Shown here: in pieces, positions 49,944 through 58,636 of the stretch
Layout: each line of letters starts with the position of its first letter
Position numbering within the stretch: position 1 is the first letter of the stretch
Source of the DNA: Hyphobacterium marinum
GTDB taxonomy: Bacteria > Pseudomonadota > Alphaproteobacteria > Caulobacterales > Maricaulaceae
Reading direction: 5' to 3'
Assembly (NCBI RefSeq): GCF_036330325.1
Contig: NZ_JAZDRO010000001.1
Span: 248,001 to 312,000, forward strand
Length of the DNA: 64,000 nt
Position numbers and translations under genes: made by a program
Notes under the pieces: model-generated
What the model was told of the DNA's origin: nothing
Databases searched by the model: none
Seen by the model: the letters and a program-made list of their open reading frames with translations, nothing else

Positions 49944-52900
49944 GGTTCGGCGTTCTGCGCCATTTCCCGAAGCTGGGTCGAGGCGATCGAGAGCTTGGAC
50001 AAAGTCCACACGCCCGCGCCTTCCATTTCGGCCAGCGTGGCATCGACCCGGCCCGCTTCTTCCGCGTTTATGATCGACCAGGAATCGATGAGGTTACGCG
50101 CCCAGTCGGCATCGGGCTGTTCGATCCCCTTGGCCAGCGACCCGCCTGCTGTCTTGGCATGGCGCATCACCGATCCGGCAACCGTTTGCTGGCTGGCATA
50201 GAGGTCCTCGATCAGGCGGCGCACCGCGAGCCGGTCCCAGTGCAGGTCGGAAGACACTTCCCCGGCGACACCCCGCAGCCGGTCGAAGGCAAAGCGGGCC
50301 CCGGCGGCGTGATAGATGTGCGCGGCCGATTCCAGCGGCCAGTCCTTGCGCAGCGCGAGATCGACCACGTCCGAGGACGAGGTCAGCGGCCGCAAGGTCG
50401 CGATTTCGCGGGCCAGGTCCTTCGGTGCCCCGGCCTTGACGAAGGCTTTCGCCTGCCGCGACACGCGTTCCCGCTCGTAGTCGGAGAAGATCGCCCCGGC
50501 ATGCTCCTTGAGCTGGTCGATCCCGTCACGATAGGCGTCGATGACGTCACGGATCGGCATGGGCTGGTCGGCCTCACGCCCGCGTCCCCGCCGGGCCAGC
50601 CAGTAGGTCTGGCGGCGCAGCAGGCGGATGATTTCCTCGTGCAGGTCAATCTGCACGCTCGCCGGGGCCTTGTTGTCGAGCGCATTGATGCGGTCGGTGA
50701 GGTCGGCAAAGCGGAAAATCTGCCGCCCGGCCTCGAAGGCCCGCGCCACAGAGGCAACGTTCGCGCCGGTGGATTCCTTGGCGCGGTGGACGAAGGTCGG
50801 CCCACCCAGATTGATCATGTCATTGGCGAGCACGGTGGAGATGATTTCCCGGCGCAGGCGGTGGGAGGCCATGGCCTCGCCATAGCCGGCGAGGTCTTCG
50901 GGGAAATAGCCGTGCAGCGTGGCGACGAAATGCGGGTCGTCCGGTACGCTTGAGGCCACCAGCGCATCAAACAGCGTACTCTTGGCATAAGAAATGAGCA
51001 GCGCCAGTTCGGGCCGGGTCAGCCCCAGACCCTGTTCCTTCAACAGGCGGATTTCTTCAGACGTCGGCAGGCCTTCGACCGTGCGGTCGAGACGGCCCTG
51101 GGCTTCCAGCGCCAGCATGAAGCGTTCCTGCGCATCGATATCGGCCGGAGCGCTGGTCTCCGACAGTGTGATGGCGAGCGTCTGGTCGTAATTGTGCGAC
51201 AGGACGTGTTCGGCGACCGTGTCGGTCATCCGGCCCAGCAGATTGTCGCGCTTCTTCCGGGTCAGTTCGCCCGAGCGCAGGAAGGGGTTGAGCAGGATCT
51301 TGATATTGACCTCGTGGTCGGACGTATCGACGCCTGCGGAATTGTCCACGAAATCGGCATTGACCCGCCCGCCCTTGCGCGCGAATTCGATCCGGGCCGC
51401 CTGGGTAAAGCCGAGATTGGCCCCTTCGCCGACAACCGATGCACCGACTTCGGTGGCGTCGACCCGCAAGGCGTCATTGGCCTTGTCACCGACTTCCCAA
51501 TGCTGCTCGTCGCTGGCTTTCACATAGGTGCCGATGCCGCCAAACCAGAGGAGTTCGGACGGGGCCTTGAGCAGGGCACTGATCAGCTCGACCGGTGCCA
51601 CCTTGTCCGCGTCCAGCCCGGTCAGGGCTTTCATTTCGGGGCTGAGCGGTATGGATTTCGCCGATCGCGAAAACACGCCGCCCCCCTTGGAAATCAACGC
51701 CTTGTCATAGTCCTGCCAGGAGGATCGCGGCGTTTCGAACAGGCGTTTGCGTTCGTCCCAGCTGGCGTCCGTATCGGCCGGATCCGGATCGATGAAGATG
51801 TCGCGGTGGTCGAAGGCGGCCTGCAGCTTGATCTTCTTTGACAACAGCATGCCGTTGCCGAACACATCGCCGGACATGTCGCCGACGCCAATGACGGTGA
51901 AGGGCTCGGACTGGATGTCCTTGCCCATTTCCCGGAAGTGGCGCTTGACCGATTCCCAGGCCCCTCGGGCGGTAATGCCCATGGCCTTGTGGTCGTAGCC
52001 GGCCGAACCGCCGGACGCGAACGCGTCGCCGAGCCAGAAGTCGAATTCGTCCGTCGCCACGCCATTGGCGATATCGGAGAAGCTCGCCGTGCCCTTGTCC
52101 GCGGCAACGACGAGATAGGGATCATCCTCGTCCCACAACACCGCATTGTCGGGATGGACGACCTCATCACCCTCAATATTGTCGGTGATGTCCAGAAGGC
52201 CGCGAATGAAGGTCTTGTAGGCATTGACGCCTTCGGCCAGCCATTCGTCGCGTGTCCCCGATTTGGGCAATTGCTTGGGATAGAATCCGCCTTTCGATCC
52301 GACCGGAACGATGACCGCATTCTTAACCTGCTGCGCCTTGACCAGGCCCAGCACCTCGGTGCGGAAATCCTCGCGCCGGTCTGACCAGCGCAGCCCGCCG
52401 CGCGCCACCGGGCCGAAGCGGATATGGACGCCCTCGACATTCGGGGCCCAGACGAAAATCTCGCGATAGGGTTTCGGCAGCGGCAGTTCTTCGAGTTCGC
52501 GGCTGGCGATTTTCAGCGAGATGTGCGCCTTGGGCCGTCCTTCGGTGTCGGTCTGGTAGTAATTGGTCCGCAGGCTCGCCTCGATCAGGCGCAAGAGCCG
52601 GCGCAGCACGCGGTCGTGGTCGATACTGGCGACCGAATCGAGCCGGGAGCGGATATCCCTTGCCAGTTCGTCGGCGGCTTCCTTGCGCGCCTCGCGCGTC
52701 AGGGAAAGCGAAGGGTCGAACTTGGTCTTTGCCAGTTGCAGAAGACCGCGGGCGATTTCCGGATTGGCGGCCAGCGCCTCTTCCTGGACCGATTGCGACG
52801 GGTCGAGCCCGGTCTGCTGGCGGTAGCGCGCGCAGGTACGCAGGAAGGCTGCATCGCGCCAGGTCACGCCCAGCTGCGGGATCAGACGGTTGAAGCCGTC

Positions 52901-54829
52901 ATCCTCGGCGCGGTTTTCCAGCACCGCGAGCAGGGCGTCCTCGAAAACGGCGATGGCGTCTTCGCTGTCACCGCCGGGCGCGGTGCGCTCCATCTCGAAA
53001 TCATGGACATGGACGACGGGCGGGGTGCGATCCTCGCCCAGCGAATCGCGGCTGACCTCGAAACCGGATTCCTGAAGGACCGTCAGGCCCATATTCTCCA
53101 GGACCGGCATCACGGTGGACAGCGGAACAGCTTCGCCGGCCCGGTAGATTTTCAACCGCAGCGCATTCGAGCCGTCCTCACCGCCATAGGCGCGCACGGC
53201 GAGCGGGGCGGCCTCGGTCAGACCCTCGATCTTTTCGACGTCCGCGACTGCCTCGGCCGGCGCATAAGCTTCCCGGTAGCCGGCGCTGAACGCGCCGTCA
53301 TAGCCACGCAGATTGCGGCGCGCGGAATCCGGCAGCGTGTTACGGGCAAGGGATTCGAAGTCATCCTCCCAGGTCCGCGCCAGCTGGGCGATACGGCGCT
53401 CCAGATCGGCCACGTCCGGCTCGGGGTGATCGAACGGGTTGAGACCGACAATGAAATGGACCCGCGCCAGCGGTCCGTCACCGAATTGCGGGTAATAGGC
53501 CGAAAGCCGCCCATCGAAGGCGGCCCGGATCATCTCGCCGGCCTGTTCGCGGACCTTGGAATTGTAGCGGTCGCGCGGCACGAACAGCAGGACCGAGATG
53601 AAGCGGTCGAACCGGTCCCGGCGGATGAAGATCTTGGTCCGCGGACGGTCATAGAGGTGAAGAATGCCCAGCCCAATGGCGAGCAGGTCATCCTCGTCGG
53701 TCTGGAAAAGCTCGTCGCGCGGATAATTCTCGACGATATTGCGCAGCTTCTTTTCGCTGTGCGTGCCGGGAATCTTGCCGGCCCGTTCGAGCACATTGCG
53801 CACCTTGCGCCGAATCAGCGGCACATCGCGGGCCATGCGGTCATAGGCATCTGCGGTGAACAGGCCGACGAAGCGGTCCTCGCCGATCACTGCACCGTCT
53901 TCGCGGTATTTCTTGACCCCGACATAATCCATGTAGACGCGCCGGTGGACGCGCGACTTGATATTGGCCTTCGCCACGATGAGTGGCGAGGAATCGCTCA
54001 AGAAGGATTCGATGGCCGGGGTGAGGTGGGACGGTTCTGACGCCTTGCGCAGCACCTGGCGCTTGGGATCGCGCAGAATGCCCCGGCCCGAGCCGGTCTG
54101 GACGTCCGGCTCGCGGTTCTGAATGCGGCCTTTCTCGTCGACGTCGAAGCGGTAATTCCGGCACCCCAGGAAGGCGAAATGGTCATTCCGCAGCCAGCGC
54201 AGGAATTCGATGGCCTCGGCCTTCTCTTCCAGCGTCGCGGGCGTATGGGCCGCTTCGAGATGCGAGATGGCCATGTCCATGGCCGCGCGCATGTCGGCCC
54301 AGTCATTGGTCGAGTTCTCGACATCGGCGAGCGTGTCGCGGATGCCGTCCTCGAGATGTTTCCGGGCCAGATCGTCGCGCTGTTCAACATGAACCTGGAT
54401 CAGGGATTCCGGGCTGCCATCCTCTGTCGGCACGATGGGGTGGAACATGGCCAGGACATCAAGGCCCTGCGCGCCGATCTCGCCCATGATGGAATCGACC
54501 AGGAAAGGCCGGTCCGGACCGGCAACCTCGAGAATGTCGCGGCGCATGTCGGTGTCGCCGTCGAGTTTGGACGGCCGGACCCGGACTGCGATGGCACCGG
54601 CCTTGCGCTTGCGGGACCAGTCCCAGAATTCGGCGATCTGCCGGGCCAGCTCGGTCGCGGAAATGTTTTCGAGATCCTCGGCCAGCGCGTCTTCGAAGAC
54701 TTCGTCGAGAAATTCCCGGACGGCGTCGCTGCCGGGCTCGGACCCGAACCGGTCCTGCCAGACGGCCTTTACGGCTTTGAAATACGCCGCCCGCTTGTAG
54801 GCGTGGGCCACGCCGACGACAGCCGTCAT
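49940..54829 (-). CDS. gdhZ: NAD-dependent glutamate dehydrogenase, 180-kDa type
   Basis: 1629 residues, cytoplasmic. Oxidatively deaminates glutamate to 2-oxoglutarate with NAD. The long N-terminal region holds ACT-like segments (FLVDSIMGEIGAQGLDV). The catalytic part is around residues 790-1100, with VHIRFGPVARGGLRWSDRREDFRTEVLGL, KNAVIVPVGSKGGF and the NAD-binding DMSGDVFGNGML. The ATG at 54829 is chosen because GAGGGGAAAG precedes it; the longer frame from 54949 has no support. In Caulobacter the homologue GdhZ also affects FtsZ dynamics and sits beside kidO, which is not present here. Confidence 0.95.
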   Translation of the reverse strand: MTAVVGVAHAYKRAAYFKAVKAVWQDRFGSEPGSDAVREFLDEVFEDALAEDLENISATELARQIAEFWDWSRKRKAGAIAVRVRPSKLDGDTDMRRDILEVAGPDRPFLVDSIMGEIGAQGLDVLAMFHPIVPTEDGSPESLIQVHVEQRDDLARKHLEDGIRDTLADVENSTNDWADMRAAMDMAISHLEAAHTPATLEEKAEAIEFLRWLRNDHFAFLGCRNYRFDVDEKGRIQNREPDVQTGSGRGILRDPKRQVLRKASEPSHLTPAIESFLSDSSPLIVAKANIKSRVHRRVYMDYVGVKKYREDGAVIGEDRFVGLFTADAYDRMARDVPLIRRKVRNVLERAGKIPGTHSEKKLRNIVENYPRDELFQTDEDDLLAIGLGILHLYDRPRTKIFIRRDRFDRFISVLLFVPRDRYNSKVREQAGEMIRAAFDGRLSAYYPQFGDGPLARVHFIVGLNPFDHPEPDVADLERRIAQLARTWEDDFESLARNTLPDSARRNLRGYDGAFSAGYREAYAPAEAVADVEKIEGLTEAAPLAVRAYGGEDGSNALRLKIYRAGEAVPLSTVMPVLENMGLTVLQESGFEVSRDSLGEDRTPPVVHVHDFEMERTAPGGDSEDAIAVFEDALLAVLENRAEDDGFNRLIPQLGVTWRDAAFLRTCARYRQQTGLDPSQSVQEEALAANPEIARGLLQLAKTKFDPSLSLTREARKEAADELARDIRSRLDSVASIDHDRVLRRLLRLIEASLRTNYYQTDTEGRPKAHISLKIASRELEELPLPKPYREIFVWAPNVEGVHIRFGPVARGGLRWSDRREDFRTEVLGLVKAQQVKNAVIVPVGSKGGFYPKQLPKSGTRDEWLAEGVNAYKTFIRGLLDITDNIEGDEVVHPDNAVLWDEDDPYLVVAADKGTASFSDIANGVATDEFDFWLGDAFASGGSAGYDHKAMGITARGAWESVKRHFREMGKDIQSEPFTVIGVGDMSGDVFGNGMLLSKKIKLQAAFDHRDIFIDPDPADTDASWDERKRLFETPRSSWQDYDKALISKGGGVFSRSAKSIPLSPEMKALTGLDADKVAPVELISALLKAPSELLWFGGIGTYVKASDEQHWEVGDKANDALRVDATEVGASVVGEGANLGFTQAARIEFARKGGRVNADFVDNSAGVDTSDHEVNIKILLNPFLRSGELTRKKRDNLLGRMTDTVAEHVLSHNYDQTLAITLSETSAPADIDAQERFMLALEAQGRLDRTVEGLPTSEEIRLLKEQGLGLTRPELALLISYAKSTLFDALVASSVPDDPHFVATLHGYFPEDLAGYGEAMASHRLRREIISTVLANDMINLGGPTFVHRAKESTGANVASVARAFEAGRQIFRFADLTDRINALDNKAPASVQIDLHEEIIRLLRRQTYWLARRGRGREADQPMPIRDVIDAYRDGIDQLKEHAGAIFSDYERERVSRQAKAFVKAGAPKDLAREIATLRPLTSSSDVVDLALRKDWPLESAAHIYHAAGARFAFDRLRGVAGEVSSDLHWDRLAVRRLIEDLYASQQTVAGSVMRHAKTAGGSLAKGIEQPDADWARNLIDSWSIINAEEAGRVDATLAEMEGAGVWTLSKLSIASTQLREMAQNAEP

Positions 54830-54996
54830 ATGTACTTTCCCCTCATCAAGGTTCCGCATCCGAATCCGGATACGTTGCGAGCCTAGCCACCTAGGCGCGG
54901 CACGCAAGCGCAAGGCGGGCCGATCTTCAGGCCTCGACGTTCCCGGCAAGACCGCTAGTTTCCCATTCTTGACACGCTGACAAGAAGGAAATGCCG

Positions 54997-55689
54997 ATGA
55001 CCTGCATCGTCATCACGGGAGCTAATCGCGGAATCGGGCTTGAACATGCCCGCCTGTGGCTGGAAACCGGAGCCGAAGTCCATGCCGCCTGCCGCACGCC
55101 GGACCGGGCCGATGCCCTCAAGGCCCTTGATCCGGGGGATGGACAGTTGACCGTTCACGCTTATGACGCCGCCGCACCGGAGGCCGGCAAGGCGCTCGCC
55201 GCTGCGGTCGGGAAACCGGTCGATGTCCTGCTGGCCAATGCCGGGGTGATGGGGCCGCGGGACGGCCAGAGCCTAGGCAATACCGATCCGGGCGCCTGGG
55301 TTGATACGCTGAAGATCAACGCGCTGGGCCCGCTTCTGCTGGCCGAGGCCTTCGCCGATCTGCTCGCGGCATCGAAGGCCGGCAAACTCGTGCTGCAATC
55401 GAGCCGGATGGGCTCGATATCGGACAATACGTCCGGGGGTTATTATATCTATCGCGCCTCGAAAGCGGCGCTGAACGCCACCGGCCGATCCCTGGCGATC
55501 GACCTGAAACCGCACGGTATCGCCGTCGCCATCCTGCACCCGGGCTGGGTCCGGACCGATATGGGTGGGTCAAACGGGCTGATCTCGGCGCGCGAAAGCG
55601 CGGAAACCGAAAAGGCGCTGATCGAGGCGCTGACGCTGGAAAACACGGGAGAATTCCGTCACCAGTCCGGTGAATTCCTGGCCTGGTAA
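54997..55689 (+). CDS. SDR family oxidoreductase, csgA-like
   Basis: 230 residues, cytoplasmic. NAD site VITGANRGIGLEHARL at about 4-19, LANAGVMGP, Ser in LQSSRMGSIS, and catalytic Tyr-x3-Lys in YYIYRASKAAL. The GSYYIYRASKAAL and HPGWVRTDMGG pattern matches the C-factor/CsgA-like SDR branch. The start at 54997 is preferred because an AAGGAA ribosome site lies 6 nt upstream; ATG 54991 is the alternative. It diverges from gdhZ with 167 bp between. A hairpin follows. Confidence 0.85.
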   Translation: MTCIVITGANRGIGLEHARLWLETGAEVHAACRTPDRADALKALDPGDGQLTVHAYDAAAPEAGKALAAAVGKPVDVLLANAGVMGPRDGQSLGNTDPGAWVDTLKINALGPLLLAEAFADLLAASKAGKLVLQSSRMGSISDNTSGGYYIYRASKAALNATGRSLAIDLKPHGIAVAILHPGWVRTDMGGSNGLISARESAETEKALIEALTLENTGEFRHQSGEFLAW

Positions 55690-55702
55690 GCGGGGAAATG
55701 CG

Positions 55703-55743
55703 GCACCGCCGGGCGGGACAGGGGAGGAGTTGCCCGGCGGTGC
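55703..55743. terminator. Perfect 12-bp hairpin after the SDR gene
   Basis: GCACCGCCGGGC (55703-55714) and GCCCGGCGGTGC (55732-55743) pair perfectly around a 17-nt loop, 13 bp past the SDR stop and before the convergent DUF4287 gene. The downstream T tract is weak. Confidence 0.65.
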
Positions 55744-55891
55744 CTGACAGGTCCCGGATGCAGGTTGGGGGGACGCATTGCAAGGACCTGTTGAGCCAGA
55801 TATGGGGCGTGCGCGGCGAAATGGAAGGGGCGGAAATGCGCCCCGGTCTTCACGCCGCCGTGAGCCCGGTCCTGCCCGCCCGCGGCTGCGA

Positions 55892-56455
55892 TTAGCCGGC
55901 CGCGTCGTAAGCGGCTTTCAGCCAGTCTTTCAGCGCGCCATCGACATCGCAGGGCGCTTCCAGCCGCACGCGATGGGACACCATCGCGTTGAACGAGCCC
56001 GAGGCTTCAAGGCGGCCTGACGGCTCAACGCCTTTCAGATTGATCCCGACGTCGAGACGGGAAGCAGTCGAGGGCTGGAAGATCGCGAACTGCTTTTTCC
56101 GGCGCACCGAGACATAGGCTTTTTTCGGAGCCAGTTCGACGTCGGACCCGAACCCTTCAACCATCGCGACCAGCTGGTCATAGACCGGTTTGAGACCCGC
56201 CTTCTTGCCCGCATATTGCGCGGCAACCAGGTCACCCTCATCCGCATCGGCGGCCGATGATTTCAGCGCCTTGTGGGCAATCAGATTGGCAAAGCCGTGG
56301 GTGACGCCATGCTCGCTCTTCAGTCGCTTGACGATCTCGCCATGCTTTTTCTCGGGCCAGGACGACAGGACCGAGAGCCAGGCCTCCATCGATTTGCCGG
56401 TCTTCTCGGCGAGATTGGCTTCCATTGTCGCGGCCATTTCTTCAGGGGTTGCCAT
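55892..56455 (-). CDS. DUF4287 plus DUF5655 domain protein
   Basis: 187 residues, cytoplasmic. Residues about 1-70 hold DUF4287: TGKSMEAWLSVLSSW, then HGEIVKRLKSEHGVTHGFANLI. Residues about 85-187 fit DUF5655 (LKPVYDQLVAMVEGFG, then KKAYVSVRRKKQFAIFQPS and RLDVGINLKG), a fold related to YdeI/PRC-like or DNA-repair-associated domains of unknown function. An AAGGAG ribosome site precedes the ATG at 56455. The N-terminal module resembles the N-terminus of the protein at 10580-11119. Confidence 0.82.
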   Translation of the reverse strand: MATPEEMAATMEANLAEKTGKSMEAWLSVLSSWPEKKHGEIVKRLKSEHGVTHGFANLIAHKALKSSAADADEGDLVAAQYAGKKAGLKPVYDQLVAMVEGFGSDVELAPKKAYVSVRRKKQFAIFQPSTASRLDVGINLKGVEPSGRLEASGSFNAMVSHRVRLEAPCDVDGALKDWLKAAYDAAG

Positions 56456-56538
56456 GTCAGGCTCCTTGTCTGGCGAGTGTTATCGACCGGCAGTCTGCCC
56501 TTAGACCGGGACGGACGATTGTAAAAAAGGACCCGGCC

Positions 56539-57414
56539 TCATCCCGGATCGACAATGGTTTCGCCATCGGCCGCACGTTCCTTCAGGAAATCAGCGGGCG
56601 TCAGGCCTGAAAATTCGCGAAAATCGCGGATCATGTGCGGCTGATCGAAATACCCGGCATCCACCGCCAGGCCGGCCCAGTCGACGACGGATTCCGGCTT
56701 GATTGCCTCGATGGCGGCAAAGAATTTGACCACCCTTGCATAGCGTTTCGGAGCGGTACCAATTCGCTCGCGGAAGCGCCGGGTCAGAACCCGGCGCGAA
56801 AGGCCGGCCGCGTCCGCAATCTGGCCAATGGGCAACCCGCCCCGGCTCTGCCGGATCATGGCGACGGCCCAGTCGATTTCCGGATCGGCCCTGAGCATAC
56901 CCAAACGGCGCAGAAAGGCTGCGACACACTGTATCCGGCCCGCCGGATCCGCCAGCCGCGAAAGCCGGTCAAGACAGCGTTCCACGGTCGCGCGGGGGAG
57001 AATATCCTCCAGCGCGACGACGCGGCCGCGGAATGAGCTTCCGGGAATACCGAACAGGGCCGCAGTACCACCGGCATGCAGGCGCGCCCCGACCGACGCG
57101 CCATCAAACCCGGGCTGAGCGGTGTCTGGCGCAGTCCAGACCGGCCCATCCTGGAGCCCCCAGATATAGGCGCGGGGCAGGCGCTCGCGTTCGTCTCGTC
57201 CGCCGTGACGCAGCTGGCGCGTGCCCAGATTGAACACAAGGAAGAGCGAACCCCGCGGCAGGAGTTGTTCGCGCGCAAACGCGAACCGGCCTGACGTGTC
57301 CCAGAACTCGGCGACCGCCGGCTCCAGGTCGGGCGGTGCATCCATGACACTGACCCGCCAGCCGCCAAAGGGCGTCTCGAACCGGTGATGACGAAGGGCA
57401 GTCGCAGAGGTCAT
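56539..57414 (-). CDS. AraC-family transcriptional regulator
   Basis: 291 residues, cytoplasmic. The N-terminal half has a DUF6597-type/AraC ligand domain (SLFLVFNLGTRQLRHG, then IWGLQDGPV and FGIPGSSFRG). The C-terminal 100 residues hold two helix-turn-helix motifs: PIGQIADAAGLSRRVLTRRFRERIGTAPKRYARVVKF and LAVDAGYFDQPHMIRDFREFSGLTPADFL. The ATG at 57414 is preferred; a GTG at 57432 is possible. It lies 39 bp downstream of DUF2891 on the same strand, so it may regulate or be co-transcribed with it. Effector unknown. Confidence 0.88.
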   Translation of the reverse strand: MTSATALRHHRFETPFGGWRVSVMDAPPDLEPAVAEFWDTSGRFAFAREQLLPRGSLFLVFNLGTRQLRHGGRDERERLPRAYIWGLQDGPVWTAPDTAQPGFDGASVGARLHAGGTAALFGIPGSSFRGRVVALEDILPRATVERCLDRLSRLADPAGRIQCVAAFLRRLGMLRADPEIDWAVAMIRQSRGGLPIGQIADAAGLSRRVLTRRFRERIGTAPKRYARVVKFFAAIEAIKPESVVDWAGLAVDAGYFDQPHMIRDFREFSGLTPADFLKERAADGETIVDPG

Positions 57415-57453
57415 GGGCCGGACAGCCTCCACCCGGACGTGGTTGTGTCGTGT

Positions 57454-58578
57454 CTATCCGCCTGACGCGACGGGCGCATCCAGTGCGCGGCCGGTCACGA
57501 GATAGGTGGCAAAACTCGCCAGCCAGTGTCCGCCCTCGTAATGCTCGCCCGAGACCGACGCGATACCCGTCTGGCGATGGACATCAGCAGCCGCCAACAG
57601 GGCGGCCCTGCGGGCGTCGTCGTCGGGCAGGGCATTGGCAATGGCTTCGAGATTCCAGGCGCGCGAGAGGTTCACGCCATCGAGATGGACCAGCTTGCCG
57701 TCGCTGGGGTCGAGGACGACACCCGGTGCCAGCCAGTCCGCGCGGCCGTCCTCGGGGATGCCGGGCAGGAAGGCGGAAAGCCAGGCCGCGAACGCGTCCT
57801 GCGGCATCACCCGGCGCATCAGGTCGGCCTCCATCAGGCAGGGCGAGAGGAAATCCTCGCCAGACGGCTCATAGGAAAGCGGGCAATTCTGATCGCCGGC
57901 ATGGAATTCCAGCGTCTTGGCGACCAGAAGAGCTTCCAGTTCGGCATCGCCCGCCGTGCGCGCCCAGTCGAGCGCCAGCGCAAAACCGAAGGCGGACTGG
58001 TTATGGGTGCCGATGCGGATCGGATAGGCAAGATTGGGCAGCCAGCTCCGGTAGCGGTCGGCGACGACGGTCTCCAGCGGTTCGAGCGCGGCGAGCCAGC
58101 GTTGGGCGCGCGGGTCGTCCCATTCGCGCAGCTCGGCTGTCAATTGCAGCAGCCAGCCCAGCCCGTAAGGACGCTCGAAACTGCCGCGCCCCTCACCGGC
58201 GAAATAGGCGACCTCGCCCGCCACGCGGGCAGGCGTGAAACTGATGTCGAGGGCGGCCTCGGCGCGCGGCGCGAAATCGCCGTCCGGATCGGTGCGCAAC
58301 AGGCGCACCAGTAGCCAGTGGCCATGCACTGCCGAGTGCCAGTCATAACAGCCATGGAAGACCGGATAGAGTTCGCGCGGGGTCAGGGCGTCCCCGTCCC
58401 CCTGCAGCACATGGCTGATCTTGTTGGGATATTCGCGGTGCACGCAATCGAGCGCGAGCGCGGCGAAACGGTCATTGAGACCGGGTTCGGTTACCGGCAT
58501 GGCTCCAGTCTCCTGGGCCTGGGCCGCGCCGGCCGAAGCAAGGACGAGCGCGGCGGCGAGGGGTCTAAGGGCTTTCAT
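57454..58578 (-). CDS. Secreted DUF2891 protein
   Basis: 374 residues. A signal peptide (MKALRPLAAALVLASAGAAQA) precedes the DUF2891 domain: ALDCVHREYPNKISHVL, ELYPVFHGCYDWHSAVHGHWLLVRLLR, YGLGWLLQL, HNQSAFGFALALD and HYEGGHWLASFATYLVTGR. The all-helical pattern recalls (alpha/alpha)6-toroid glycan-active proteins, and His and Trp clusters could form a substrate site. Function is unknown. It sits between the AraC gene and pepF, all on the minus strand. Confidence 0.85.
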   Translation of the reverse strand: MKALRPLAAALVLASAGAAQAQETGAMPVTEPGLNDRFAALALDCVHREYPNKISHVLQGDGDALTPRELYPVFHGCYDWHSAVHGHWLLVRLLRTDPDGDFAPRAEAALDISFTPARVAGEVAYFAGEGRGSFERPYGLGWLLQLTAELREWDDPRAQRWLAALEPLETVVADRYRSWLPNLAYPIRIGTHNQSAFGFALALDWARTAGDAELEALLVAKTLEFHAGDQNCPLSYEPSGEDFLSPCLMEADLMRRVMPQDAFAAWLSAFLPGIPEDGRADWLAPGVVLDPSDGKLVHLDGVNLSRAWNLEAIANALPDDDARRAALLAAADVHRQTGIASVSGEHYEGGHWLASFATYLVTGRALDAPVASGG

Positions 58579-58636
58579 GCCCGCAAGGCTAACCCGTTGC
58601 CGCCGCGCGTCCAGTCTTCTCTTTTATTGCCCTGCG

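Noticed and set aside
52424..54040. 538-codon plus-strand frame opposite gdhZ
   Set aside because: Shadow frame; the opposite strand carries clear NAD-glutamate dehydrogenase motifs throughout.
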